Source: Flavobacteriales bacterium
GTDB taxonomy: Bacteria; Bacteroidota; Bacteroidia; Flavobacteriales; BACL11
Assembly: GCA_002696275.1 (NCBI GenBank)
Contig: NZRO01000024.1
Coordinates: 70,853-108,993, forward strand
Direction of reading: 5' to 3'
DNA: 38,141 nucleotides
Shown: positions 7,386 to 16,789 of the stretch, one piece after another
Layout of the letters: every line of letters starts with the position of its first letter
Position numbering within the stretch: the stretch's first letter is position 1
Translations under genes and position numbers: made by a program
Notes under the pieces: model-generated
What the model saw: the letters and a program-made list of their open reading frames with translations, nothing else
Databases searched by the model: none
What the model was told of the DNA's origin: nothing

Positions 7386-10157
7386 ATGGATAAAAAGAGT
7401 GGAAAATCAGGTGAAAGTATAGAAATTATTGGAGCAAAACTTCATAATCTAAAGAATATCTCTTTAAATATTCCTAAAGATAATTTAGTTGTAATTTCAG
7501 GTGTTTCTGGATCTGGTAAATCATCTCTTGCGTTTGACACTCTATATGCAGAAGGACAAAGAAGATATATCGAAAGTTTGTCTTCTTATGCACGACAATT
7601 CTTGGGAAAATTACAAAAACCAGATGTTGAAGCTATTAACGGAATAGCACCTGCAATCGCTATAGAACAAAAAGTAATCTCCAAAAACCCAAGATCTACA
7701 GTAGGCACAGTTACTGAAATATATGATTACTTAAAACTTCTATACGCAAGGATAGGAAAAACATACTCTCCTATATCAGGAAAGGAAGTAAAAAGACATC
7801 AAATATCAGATGTTGTTGATTTTATTTTAAATCAAGAACAAGAAACTGTTTGTTTACTTACAACTAAACTAGAGAATTGTGAATTTAAAAAACTAAACAT
7901 CTTACTGCAACAAGGCTATTCTAGAATATTAATTAACAATAAAGTAGAAAGAATAAATACTATTTTAGAAGATTCTTCTAAAAATTTGAAGGATATATAT
8001 CTTGTGATAGATAGAATTATTGTCGATATAAATAAAGAAGAAAACAAAAGAAGGATAGGTGACTCTGTTGAAACTTCATTTTTTGAAGGAAAAGGAGAAT
8101 GTATTGTCTGGATTAATGATAAAGATTATCATTTTTCTAATAAATTTGAACTTGATGGAATGATGTTTGAAAAGAACTCTGTTCCATTATTTGCTTTTAA
8201 TAATCCCTATGGAGCCTGTAAGAAATGTGAGGGATTTGGCATTACTCTTGGTTTAGATAAGAATAAAATAATAAAGAATAAAGAATTATCTCTTTACGGG
8301 GGAGTAGTAAGTTGTTGGTCAGGATTAAAACTTTCAAAATGGAAAGAAAGATTTATAGAAAATTCCTTAGAATTTAATTTTCCTATTCACAAACCATATA
8401 TAGAACTTTCAGAAAAGGAACTAGATATTTTATGGAATGGAAAAGGAAAATGCAAAGGAATCTATCAATTCTTTGCAAAATTAGATTCTGAAAAACACAA
8501 GATACAAAACAGAGTAATCTCTGCAAGATACAGAGGCAGAACAGAATGCGATGAATGCAAAGGATCCAGATTAAGAAAAGATGCTTTGTATGTAAAAATC
8601 AAATTAAAATCTATTGATGAAATTACAAAAATGAATATTAATGAATCCTTAGATTTTTTCAGAAAATTAAATTTATCTGAATCCGAAAATAAAATTGCAG
8701 GAAGAATCCTCACAGAGATTAAGAGCAGGTTAACTTTTCTAAAAGAAGTAGGACTTTCCTATTTAACATTGTCTAGGAATTCCTCAACCCTATCAGGAGG
8801 AGAAAGTCAAAGAATTAATCTTGCTACTTCACTAGGAAGTAGTTTAGTTGGATCAATGTATATATTAGACGAACCTTCAATAGGACTTCATTCAAGAGAT
8901 ACAGAAAATCTAATCCGGGTTTTAAAAAACCTACGTGATATTGGTAACACTGTAATAATTGTAGAACATGATGAAGAAATAATGGAACAGGCAGATCATA
9001 TTATAGATTTAGGTCCTGAAGCAGGTACTCATGGTGGAGAATTAATATTTCAAGGCAAATTATCAGAAATACACAAAGAAAAAAGAAGCTTGACGACTCA
9101 ATATTTATCAGGAATTAAAAAGATAAAAACACCGCTAAAAAGAAGACAATGGAAACATTATATACATCTGGAAGGAATAAATATTAACAACATTAAACAG
9201 ATGGAAATAAAGATTCCACTAGAATGCTTCACTTTAATAACTGGTGTGAGTGGATCAGGTAAATCCTCCTTAATTAAGCAAGCTTTAAAACCAGCTTTGG
9301 AACAGATATTTAATGGACAAAGTTCAACAAAAAGAAATTATCAAGAGGCTTATTTAAATACTCAAAAATATTCAAGACTAGAGTTTATTGACCAAAATCC
9401 AATTGGAAAGTCATCAAGATCTAATCCTGTTACCTATATAAAAGCATTTGATGATATAAGAAGTTTATTCTCTAAACAGAAACTTTCTTTATCAAGAAAT
9501 TATAAAAGTGGATTTTTCTCATTTAATGTAGATGGAGGAAGATGTGATAATTGTAAAGGAGAAGGAGAAACTACTGTCGAAATGCAATTTATGGCAGATG
9601 TACATTTAGTATGTGAAGAATGTAAAGGAAATAGGTTTAAGCAAGAAATACTCGATATTAAATTTGCAAACAAAAACATCTCTCAAATATTAGACCTTAC
9701 TGTTTCAGAAGCTATATTATTTTTCCAAAAAAACAATGAAGAAAAAATATCAAAAAAGATTCAATCATTACAAGATGTGGGTTTAGGATATATAAAGTTA
9801 GGTCAATCTTCTTCAACTTTAAGTGGTGGAGAAGCTCAGAGAATAAAACTTGCTTCTTTTCTAGGTAAAGGAGAAAATTCTGAAAAAATTGTATTTATCT
9901 TTGATGAACCTACGACAGGGCTACATTTTCATGACATAAATAAATTGTTACATTCGTTTAATGAACTTATAGAAAAAGGCCATTCTGTAATTTGTATTGA
10001 ACATAACTTAGATGTTATAAAGTGTGCTGACTGGATTATTGATCTTGGTCCTGAAGGAGGTGATAAAGGAGGAAAGATAGTTTTTGAAGGAACTCCAGAA
10101 AATCTAATAAAAGATAAAAATTCTATTACAGGAAGATATTTAAAAAAGAAATTATAA
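7386..10157 (+). CDS. uvrA: Excinuclease ABC subunit A (UvrA), variant first zinc module
   Basis: UvrA is the DNA-damage-scanning ATPase of nucleotide excision repair. The protein is 923 aa with two ABC ATPase modules. The first has Walker A GVSGSGKSS (residues 39-47), signature LSGGESQRINLA and Walker B YILDEPSIGLH. The second has GVSGSGKSS, LSGGEAQRIKLA and FIFDEPTTGLH. The second zinc module is intact (CDNC and CEEC, 18 residues apart). In the first, the usual leading CxxC is replaced by FELDGMMF; only CKKC in NPYGACKKCEGFG remains, with a further CDEC later. Some Bacteroidota carry two UvrA paralogues, and this may be one of a pair. It is transcribed away from the sigma factor and ends at a hairpin terminator. 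Confidence 0.93.
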   Translation: MDKKSGKSGESIEIIGAKLHNLKNISLNIPKDNLVVISGVSGSGKSSLAFDTLYAEGQRRYIESLSSYARQFLGKLQKPDVEAINGIAPAIAIEQKVISKNPRSTVGTVTEIYDYLKLLYARIGKTYSPISGKEVKRHQISDVVDFILNQEQETVCLLTTKLENCEFKKLNILLQQGYSRILINNKVERINTILEDSSKNLKDIYLVIDRIIVDINKEENKRRIGDSVETSFFEGKGECIVWINDKDYHFSNKFELDGMMFEKNSVPLFAFNNPYGACKKCEGFGITLGLDKNKIIKNKELSLYGGVVSCWSGLKLSKWKERFIENSLEFNFPIHKPYIELSEKELDILWNGKGKCKGIYQFFAKLDSEKHKIQNRVISARYRGRTECDECKGSRLRKDALYVKIKLKSIDEITKMNINESLDFFRKLNLSESENKIAGRILTEIKSRLTFLKEVGLSYLTLSRNSSTLSGGESQRINLATSLGSSLVGSMYILDEPSIGLHSRDTENLIRVLKNLRDIGNTVIIVEHDEEIMEQADHIIDLGPEAGTHGGELIFQGKLSEIHKEKRSLTTQYLSGIKKIKTPLKRRQWKHYIHLEGININNIKQMEIKIPLECFTLITGVSGSGKSSLIKQALKPALEQIFNGQSSTKRNYQEAYLNTQKYSRLEFIDQNPIGKSSRSNPVTYIKAFDDIRSLFSKQKLSLSRNYKSGFFSFNVDGGRCDNCKGEGETTVEMQFMADVHLVCEECKGNRFKQEILDIKFANKNISQILDLTVSEAILFFQKNNEEKISKKIQSLQDVGLGYIKLGQSSSTLSGGEAQRIKLASFLGKGENSEKIVFIFDEPTTGLHFHDINKLLHSFNELIEKGHSVICIEHNLDVIKCADWIIDLGPEGGDKGGKIVFEGTPENLIKDKNSITGRYLKKKL

Positions 10158-10184
10158 AAAAACCCATCAATAGATGGGTTTTTT
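10158..10184. terminator. Bidirectional terminator between uvrA and the Omp28-like gene
   Basis: AACCCATC (10161-10168) and GATGGGTT (10173-10180) form an 8-bp stem with a 4-nt loop, flanked by an A-run on the left and a T-run on the right. It can therefore work on both strands. It serves uvrA (+) and the convergent Omp28-like gene (-). Confidence 0.9.
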
Positions 10185-10203
10185 ATATAATTAAATAAAG
10201 AAA

Positions 10204-12315
10204 CTAATCCTTAATAAATTTCTTAATTATTACATCTTGTCCAATCACAGCTTCAACAATATAAATACCTTCTGATAAATTAGCAACATCAAAAGTTAAA
10301 CTATGTGAACCATACATTCTTCCATAATTTCCTTTTGCTATTATTTTCCCATCGATACTCATAATAGAAACTGAAACTTCTTTTTCAGAGGATAAATTTA
10401 GAAATAAAGTAGTAGTAGAATTTGTTGGATTTGGATAAATATTAAAATCTATATCAGAAATAATATTTTTATCCGTAGTAGCAATAGAAACTGGTAATGA
10501 AACAGCATTATCTATCTGTCCGTTATTAATTAACATTCCAACTACATGCATTTGACTTATATCCCATGAAGGATCAACTGTAAACTGAAAGTTTTGAGTA
10601 AATACATCTCCAACACTATAAGAAGATTGAGGCAGTGTTCCACCATTGAAAGAAGGCTGAATTCCTCTAGCAACATGTCGATAAATCATCTGAACATCTG
10701 GAACCCAATTTGGTAATGTAGACCAATCCGTTCCATCAACATCAATTAATGAACCAACAGCTCCTCCAGCGTAAGAATTAGATTGATACCACGTTCCTCC
10801 AGTACCTGTAACACTATCCTCTACTAATGCACATGCAAATGTCCAGTTACCATTAATAACAGATGTAGCTGTTGCAGATATTTCAACATCAATTATATTT
10901 CCTGTTGCGACTGCTAAACCACTAAATGTCGCTGATATCGGTGAAGTTATCTTTTGCATGAATTCTAATTCAAAATCAGATGGATCTACTTCCATACCTC
11001 TATTTACATATCCTGAAGGATATCCTCCAACTGCCATTCCTGCATCATAATCAGTATCTGTCATTGGATCTCCATTATGAACAGCTATTCCTTGAAAATA
11101 TCCATAATAATCCTTTTCTAACCAGTTTAGTGCAACCGCTCCTCTAGGACACCATCCACACCAAGTCCCTGTCGCTTCCTCTCCAACGACTAATTTATTA
11201 GGAGTTGGTTCAACTGCAGATATCTGAGTTGAAGAAGCATCATTTGAAGGTACATTGTCAGGTCCTAATCCGTTAACATTAGAAATGGTAGCAGTTGCTG
11301 TATTTGAACCTCCTACTAGTACTATAGGACTGGTGAATGCTACAGAATATGATGATAACATAGGAATATTTACTCCTGTGACATTTTCAGAAATTAAGTT
11401 TCCATTATAATCAAAATCAATATCGAATGATGTAATTGTAGTTAAACCGAGGTTAATTACATCAACCAATACATCTCTATTCTGACTAGCTAGACCACTA
11501 ATTGAGTTAATGTTAGATAATGCTAAATCTAGATTTGGTAAAATAATTTGAGTTGTATCATAATTATAGCAAACATCATCAATATAATATGCAGAGTTTG
11601 CATTTGGATATAAATCTAAGGAAGCAATTCTATTAATTGGGTTTGAAAAAACACCTTGTGATACACCATCAATCAATACCTCCCAAACATTATTTGTTAA
11701 ATCAATATGAAATTTGATTTCAAACCAAACTCCAGTTCCTGGATAAGAACAATTAAATGAAGCTCCTCCAGTGTTACTCATAGTTATTCCACCATTTGCA
11801 TCTAAATTAACTTCTAGAGCCCATTCAATTCCTGGCACATTCTCGGCCTGAAAATTAAAATACCCTGTTTTACCTACAGGTATAAACATCATATGAGAAT
11901 ACTCAAATGTTCCTGTAGTATATGGTGTTGAAGGGAGAGCTCCCCAGTTTCCAGCAAATGAACCAGGCATAGAATCATATGATTGAATAGTATTAAAAGC
12001 GGTATTATTTTTCCATCCAAGTGAATAAACTGACAAGGTATCAAACAATAAAACAATATCAGGGATAGGAGTTGACATCTCATCAATGAATAAGGAATTT
12101 GACCCACTATAGGATTGATTATTTGTCATAAAAGCATCATCTAATGATGGATTAGCACCCGTCATTAATTCTCCCCAAGTATTCCAATTTACTGAGCTTT
12201 CAGCAATAGGGATATTAAGGTTTGTATAACTGTCAAAATTGTCACAGTAGTTAGTTTGTGAAGAAGCACTAAATATAAACAAACTAAAAAATAATAAAGT
12301 GTAAAGTTTTTTCAT
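10204..12315 (-). CDS. Secreted Omp28-like protein with CGWC motif and T9SS type A sorting domain
   Basis: This 703-aa protein starts with a signal peptide ending near SASSQ. Residues about 21-250 look like a beta-rich, lectin-type jelly roll that begins NYCDNFDSYTNLNIP. A CARDB-like segment follows (about 260-370), then an Omp28/thioredoxin-like domain with VVGEEATGTWCGWCPRGA, where Cys386 and Cys389 form a CxxC redox motif. The last 80 residues are a T9SS type A sorting domain (FNIYPNPTNSTTTLFLNL, ending IIKKFIKD). It is predicted to be secreted or surface-bound through T9SS. The CxxC suggests thiol-disulfide chemistry, but that is unproven. It lies 57 nt downstream of ruvX on the same strand and ends at a shared terminator. 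Confidence 0.88.
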   Translation of the reverse strand: MKKLYTLLFFSLFIFSASSQTNYCDNFDSYTNLNIPIAESSVNWNTWGELMTGANPSLDDAFMTNNQSYSGSNSLFIDEMSTPIPDIVLLFDTLSVYSLGWKNNTAFNTIQSYDSMPGSFAGNWGALPSTPYTTGTFEYSHMMFIPVGKTGYFNFQAENVPGIEWALEVNLDANGGITMSNTGGASFNCSYPGTGVWFEIKFHIDLTNNVWEVLIDGVSQGVFSNPINRIASLDLYPNANSAYYIDDVCYNYDTTQIILPNLDLALSNINSISGLASQNRDVLVDVINLGLTTITSFDIDFDYNGNLISENVTGVNIPMLSSYSVAFTSPIVLVGGSNTATATISNVNGLGPDNVPSNDASSTQISAVEPTPNKLVVGEEATGTWCGWCPRGAVALNWLEKDYYGYFQGIAVHNGDPMTDTDYDAGMAVGGYPSGYVNRGMEVDPSDFELEFMQKITSPISATFSGLAVATGNIIDVEISATATSVINGNWTFACALVEDSVTGTGGTWYQSNSYAGGAVGSLIDVDGTDWSTLPNWVPDVQMIYRHVARGIQPSFNGGTLPQSSYSVGDVFTQNFQFTVDPSWDISQMHVVGMLINNGQIDNAVSLPVSIATTDKNIISDIDFNIYPNPTNSTTTLFLNLSSEKEVSVSIMSIDGKIIAKGNYGRMYGSHSLTFDVANLSEGIYIVEAVIGQDVIIKKFIKD

Positions 12316-12372
12316 ATTAATTATGTTTTTTATTAAGACTACAATATTACTAAAAAATATGAATAAATAAAA

Positions 12373-12783
12373 CTATTTATAGGAAAGGTAATCCTGTAGT
12401 ATTATAGTAGCGCTAACCTCATCAATCAAAGATTTATCTTTTCTTTTTTCTTTTTTTACTCCAGAATCGATTATAGATTGAAATGCAATCTTTGATGTAA
12501 ATCTTTCATCTATCATACAGATTTGTTTATTAGGATATTTAATTTTTAACTTAGTTGTAAATTTCTCTATTTCTAAACTAATATCTGTGTTAGTACCATC
12601 CAAATTTCTCGCATTACCTATAACTATTGTATCTATATCTTGTTTATTAAACAATTCACTTAGAAATTGAAATATATTTTTATTTACAACTGTGGTAAGT
12701 CCGGATGCTATTAACTGAGAAGAGTCGGAAATAGAAATTCCAACTCTTTTCGTTCCATAATCTATGCCTATAGCTTTTGACAC
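12373..12783 (-). CDS. ruvX: RuvX/YqgF family pre-16S rRNA processing nuclease
   Basis: RuvX/YqgF is an RNase H-fold nuclease implicated in 5'-end maturation of 16S rRNA and annotated earlier as a Holliday junction resolvase. The protein is 136 aa, a normal length. The family motif IGIDYGTKRVGIS, the internal VIGNARNLDGT and the segment MIDERFTSKIA are present, and acidic active-site residues are visible in DYG, DER and near SLIDEVSA. The start is GTG, overlapping the TAG stop of the upstream C25 protease gene (TAGTG), so the two are translationally coupled. No better start exists downstream without cutting the first strand. Confidence 0.94.
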   Translation of the reverse strand: MSKAIGIDYGTKRVGISISDSSQLIASGLTTVVNKNIFQFLSELFNKQDIDTIVIGNARNLDGTNTDISLEIEKFTTKLKIKYPNKQICMIDERFTSKIAFQSIIDSGVKKEKRKDKSLIDEVSATIILQDYLSYK

Positions 12784-15700
12784 TAATTTTTAATTATTTG
12801 ATATGTTATTCCTTCAGGATAAACCTTAACTGTATATGTTCCTGAAGTTTTATCTGAAATATCAAAACTTATATCTCCTGAATTACTTTTGGTAAAAACT
12901 AACTTCCCATTTATATCATAAATATTAGCCGTTCGAGATTTATTATCAGAAAATGACAACTTAAAACTTCCCATATTTGGGTTAGGGTACAAATTGAAAT
13001 TAATAAAATTTTCATCTAGAGGTACCGCACCTAAATCTATTGGAGGAAAAACAATATAATCTATATAAGCACAATCTTGCCCCTCTGACCATCCTCCATC
13101 TTTATCATATTTCCATTTGAATTCATTAATTCCAGCGTTTACAGGAAAACTTACTAAATCCCAATCTTGATTACCTGACCATTCACCTTCTTTATTATTA
13201 TTTATGTAAAATTTAAGATAATCATAGTGTTGTTCAGATGATATTTTTCTATAAAATGAAATTTCACCATCAGCTATGACATTTAAATTAATATAAATTT
13301 CAGATTCTTGATTATCGGGTAAATTATCTGCTGACCTAGAACAACTTGTCCCTTCAGCTGGATTGTTATTTGTTATAAACCATGGATAATTTCCTTGAAC
13401 CCATGAATATTGACTAAAATCTCCTGACTCATAATCCTCATCAACTATACCAATTGTTTTATAAAAAATGGTGTTGTGAGAATAAACACCATCTGTAATA
13501 TCAAAAGGAAACTCCGCCAATGTCCCTATTGGAGTAGAAGCACTAATAGTAATATTAAATATAACACTTTGTTGCTGAGATGGAGATAAATTAGGTATAG
13601 TTATTCCTGTAGAATTATTAATAGTAACATATGAAGAAAGTGTTGTCATCACTGCATTTAGGTTTGCAATACCCGCATGTCCTGAATTTTCAACATTTAC
13701 AACTAAATCTAAAGTTTCTCCTGCGTCTAATTTTCCATTTCCATTTCCAAATGTCACATCATCTATAGTAAATAATACATCTACTAAAACAGGAGCATTT
13801 ATTGTTACAGTAAGATTGGAATACCATGTATTTCCTTGATTATCTGTTATGGTTAAATTAAACATTGCTATGTGCTGATCTGGCACATAATTTGATACTT
13901 GAAAAGTAAAAGGAGTACTAATGTTAATTGTATTATTAGCATTTACATTAGCTATAAAATCTGTACTATCAATCAGGCTTATAAAAGGGTCATTTGTAGA
14001 TATTACTACATTTACATTCTGAGTTGGCTGACTTCCTACATTATTCAACTCTACATCTAACTCAATCAATTCATTATAATCAACCTCTAAATTATTGTTA
14101 CCAGTAGGATCATTTATAGTATGGCTATTGTATATCACAAATGGAGTATTAGGAGATATAACATTTATAGTATTAATATAAGGTTGTTTAAATTGTTTTG
14201 TAACAACAATGTCAGCAGTGCCAATATTCGACAAAGCTGGAAAACTTAAATTAACTATTCCAGTGGGTCCTGCAAGTTGTGCGTCTAATAGAATTCCATT
14301 CATAGATAACGCCACATACGCATGTTCCTCTGTATTAACAGTAAATGTTGAAGTGCCTATTGGCATTACATTTAAATAAGAAACATTCAAAGCATTAGGA
14401 ACACCTAAATATGGCATTAATGATGGATCACCCATTAAGTGATAAATTTCCCAGTAATACTGTTCAGCACCTCCAGCTTGTGTCACCGCTAAATTACCAG
14501 AGTGAACTAATTGTCCTGAGGTAAAAAACCAATCTGATTGAGCTTCACCATTTTCATGTATCCAGCAATCATAAACACCTAAGCCTGTTCCCATGTATGT
14601 AGGATTCGAACTAATACTAGAAGAAGCAATACTTCCTACACTCCACCAAAAATCATCATCCCAATAAGTATTATTAGTAGCTCCAATATAAGCAAGTGCT
14701 CCTTTATTATTTTCTCTAAGTAATTTTTCCCCAAAACAGATATTTGCATCAAACTTATTTGACTGACAACAATTACCTATCATTAAGCCATATTTATCGA
14801 AATTTTGCAAACTAGAAACATCTACATTTTCAAATGCAGGATCTGACCAACCAGTACTTGCGCAATGCGCTGTATAGTTTGCAAAAGAAGTTCCATTACT
14901 AATATCTGAGATAATTGATGAAGAAGCTGTTGGCATGTCCGTAGTTATTGGAGAACCTGATCCATATAAATATGTATGAACATCTAATCCGTGTGCAGTA
15001 TTGAAATAATAATCCGTACCATAATTTATTTGTCCATTTCCGTGTGATGTAGCCCAGCTTCCGTCTACACCTGCCACTAATACAACTTCATCCAAAAAGG
15101 AAGGGTCCGCAAAAGTATATTGTTCATGAGTAAGAGTCTTATTTACCTGAATTTCTACTTGTGATGGTGTTGTTGCTGAAAATCTTCCATAATACATTTC
15201 TGGGTAAAAATCACCATTACCATCAAACTCACAATAATACATATCCGAAACATGTTGACCTACATTAAAGGATGGAACCTGAGCATCATCTCCTACTATT
15301 AATAAATAACTTGGCGCTATTCCATCTATTGGGTTATCATACAAATCTTTTATAAATGTATGGATAGAAGTATTGGTATTTCCCACTGCAGGATTGTTTG
15401 TATATTCTTCAATAACTAAAAATCCTTTCTTTCTTTTCCACTCTATAAATGGTTGTAATACTGTCTGAAATTGAGGGTCAGATATTATAACATACTTTAC
15501 AGGATAAGTTGTTATAACATCCTTCATAGAAACTGGAATATAATTTACACAAGACTTAAATAGACTTTCAAACTCATGAGAATAGTATTTCTGTCTATTA
15601 TCTATATCTGATGAAATATCTACATTCTTAAAAATTACTTTTACTTCAGCTTTAGTAATAACTTTTATCTCATTAGTTACCGGATTATAACTTACGGGAG

Positions 15701-16223
15701 AAATAGACATACGAGCTAATTTCTGCCCTCTCATAGTTCCTAATAATTCAGTAGCAACATAGTCATTTCCAGTAAATTTATCTATATTGTAATAATCTTC
15801 ATTATAACAAAACTTTATATCATCAGGATTAGATGATTTTAAAATAGAAGCTTGATTTGGAAACACATCTAAGTTAAAACCATAATCCGACAGATCTATT
15901 AAAGTTTCTTCTATATTTAAAATCTTTATTAATATTTCTGAACCTTGAGGCACTCTTAGCAATTTCTGAAGTACAGGAAGTTCTGGTGTGCCATCTTCAG
16001 AATTACTTCCGTAAGAAGGAATTATTAAATTTAAAAATTCTTGTGATTCTGTTTTTATAATATTAGTCTCAATATTTGATACTGAATTTATAAATATAAA
16101 CTCTTCTAATGATTTTTCAGTAACAGAAAAATAAGTTTCTCCTCTGGTTAATTCTATATCTGTTGCAAATAGTTGGATAGAAAAAAAAGTAAGAAATATA
16201 AAAGAAATTTTTTGTAATCTCAT
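12783..16223 (-). CDS. Secreted gingipain-like C25 cysteine protease with T9SS sorting domain
   Basis: This 1146-aa protein has a signal peptide (ending near IQLFATD), a gingipain-type prodomain (to about residue 235), a C25 caspase-fold catalytic domain (about 240-600), an Ig-like segment, CARDB-like repeats (about 700-910), a jelly-roll module starting near DYESGDFSQYSW (about 930-1060), and a T9SS type A sorting domain (FNLYPNPNMGSFKL to the end). Probable catalytic residues are His453 (YTAHCASTGWSDP) and Cys486 (second Cys of MIGNCCQSNKFD), 33 residues apart, as I recall for lysine-gingipain Kgp. Asp387 (AGVDGSW) is a candidate third residue. Thr451 and Asp524 (YWDDDFWW) fall where I recall the Kgp lysine-pocket residues. 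It is coupled to ruvX. Confidence 0.92.
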   Translation of the reverse strand: MRLQKISFIFLTFFSIQLFATDIELTRGETYFSVTEKSLEEFIFINSVSNIETNIIKTESQEFLNLIIPSYGSNSEDGTPELPVLQKLLRVPQGSEILIKILNIEETLIDLSDYGFNLDVFPNQASILKSSNPDDIKFCYNEDYYNIDKFTGNDYVATELLGTMRGQKLARMSISPVSYNPVTNEIKVITKAEVKVIFKNVDISSDIDNRQKYYSHEFESLFKSCVNYIPVSMKDVITTYPVKYVIISDPQFQTVLQPFIEWKRKKGFLVIEEYTNNPAVGNTNTSIHTFIKDLYDNPIDGIAPSYLLIVGDDAQVPSFNVGQHVSDMYYCEFDGNGDFYPEMYYGRFSATTPSQVEIQVNKTLTHEQYTFADPSFLDEVVLVAGVDGSWATSHGNGQINYGTDYYFNTAHGLDVHTYLYGSGSPITTDMPTASSSIISDISNGTSFANYTAHCASTGWSDPAFENVDVSSLQNFDKYGLMIGNCCQSNKFDANICFGEKLLRENNKGALAYIGATNNTYWDDDFWWSVGSIASSSISSNPTYMGTGLGVYDCWIHENGEAQSDWFFTSGQLVHSGNLAVTQAGGAEQYYWEIYHLMGDPSLMPYLGVPNALNVSYLNVMPIGTSTFTVNTEEHAYVALSMNGILLDAQLAGPTGIVNLSFPALSNIGTADIVVTKQFKQPYINTINVISPNTPFVIYNSHTINDPTGNNNLEVDYNELIELDVELNNVGSQPTQNVNVVISTNDPFISLIDSTDFIANVNANNTINISTPFTFQVSNYVPDQHIAMFNLTITDNQGNTWYSNLTVTINAPVLVDVLFTIDDVTFGNGNGKLDAGETLDLVVNVENSGHAGIANLNAVMTTLSSYVTINNSTGITIPNLSPSQQQSVIFNITISASTPIGTLAEFPFDITDGVYSHNTIFYKTIGIVDEDYESGDFSQYSWVQGNYPWFITNNNPAEGTSCSRSADNLPDNQESEIYINLNVIADGEISFYRKISSEQHYDYLKFYINNNKEGEWSGNQDWDLVSFPVNAGINEFKWKYDKDGGWSEGQDCAYIDYIVFPPIDLGAVPLDENFINFNLYPNPNMGSFKLSFSDNKSRTANIYDINGKLVFTKSNSGDISFDISDKTSGTYTVKVYPEGITYQIIKN

Positions 16224-16333
16224 TAAATTAATTTTTTAAGAAGAAAATTTAAATATTCATTTCTATAACCTTTTAAATAAAATTTATTTACTCAAAAAAA
16301 GAGGTGAAAATTTGAAGGATCTCTATTATAATT

Positions 16334-16768
16334 TTATCTTCTTTTCATGTAATAATAATGTATGGTTGCCTTTCTATCTATCACTATTGTAGAATTTATA
16401 AATTCCCAACCATACTCTACAGCTTTATTGACTGCATCTGGCATACTTCTTAAATTTCTAGACTCTGCCATTAAGGATTGGTTTTCTTTACTAATAGAAG
16501 ATCCAAAATCAAAAGCTACCATTAATTTGGTCATTGGTTTTAAATGTCTTTTAATACTTAATTCTACCGACTCTTCTTCTTCAGTTAATTTTTCTACTAT
16601 TCTAGAGTCTTCAATTATCATTTCTACACCTTTTATAATCATAAAGTTTGACTTTAATTGTGTGGAACTTTCTGATTTTTGGATAGATTTTCCTTTATTA
16701 GATCTTTTCTGAGACATGGTTACAAAAGGAATTAATGCTACCATCGCAATCATTATTGTTTTCTTCAT
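16334..16768 (-). CDS. Small secreted protein of unknown function
   Basis: This 144-aa protein has a clear N-terminal signal peptide (MKKTIMIAMVALIPFVTMSQ), after which a Lys/Ser-rich linker leads to a mixed alpha/beta domain. That domain includes FMIIKGVEMIIEDSRI and a basic end, TIHYYYMKRR. There is no lipobox Cys and no sorting domain, so a periplasmic location is likely. It starts 21 nt after the prohibitin-like gene on the same strand, so it probably shares that transcript. I do not recognise the family. The 110 nt between it and the C25 protease contain no clear promoter or hairpin. Confidence 0.75.
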   Translation of the reverse strand: MKKTIMIAMVALIPFVTMSQKRSNKGKSIQKSESSTQLKSNFMIIKGVEMIIEDSRIVEKLTEEEESVELSIKRHLKPMTKLMVAFDFGSSISKENQSLMAESRNLRSMPDAVNKAVEYGWEFINSTIVIDRKATIHYYYMKRR

Positions 16769-16789
16769 CTTTCTCGTTTTAAGTTAATA

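Noticed and set aside
12316-12372. -7 element (TAATATTG) before the Omp28-like gene
   Set aside because: It differs from TAnnTTTG at one of the fixed bases and has no -33 partner, so I did not list it.
16362-16712. 116-codon plus-strand frame opposite the small secreted protein
   Set aside because: It lies wholly inside the opposite gene, which has a signal peptide and operon context; no independent support.
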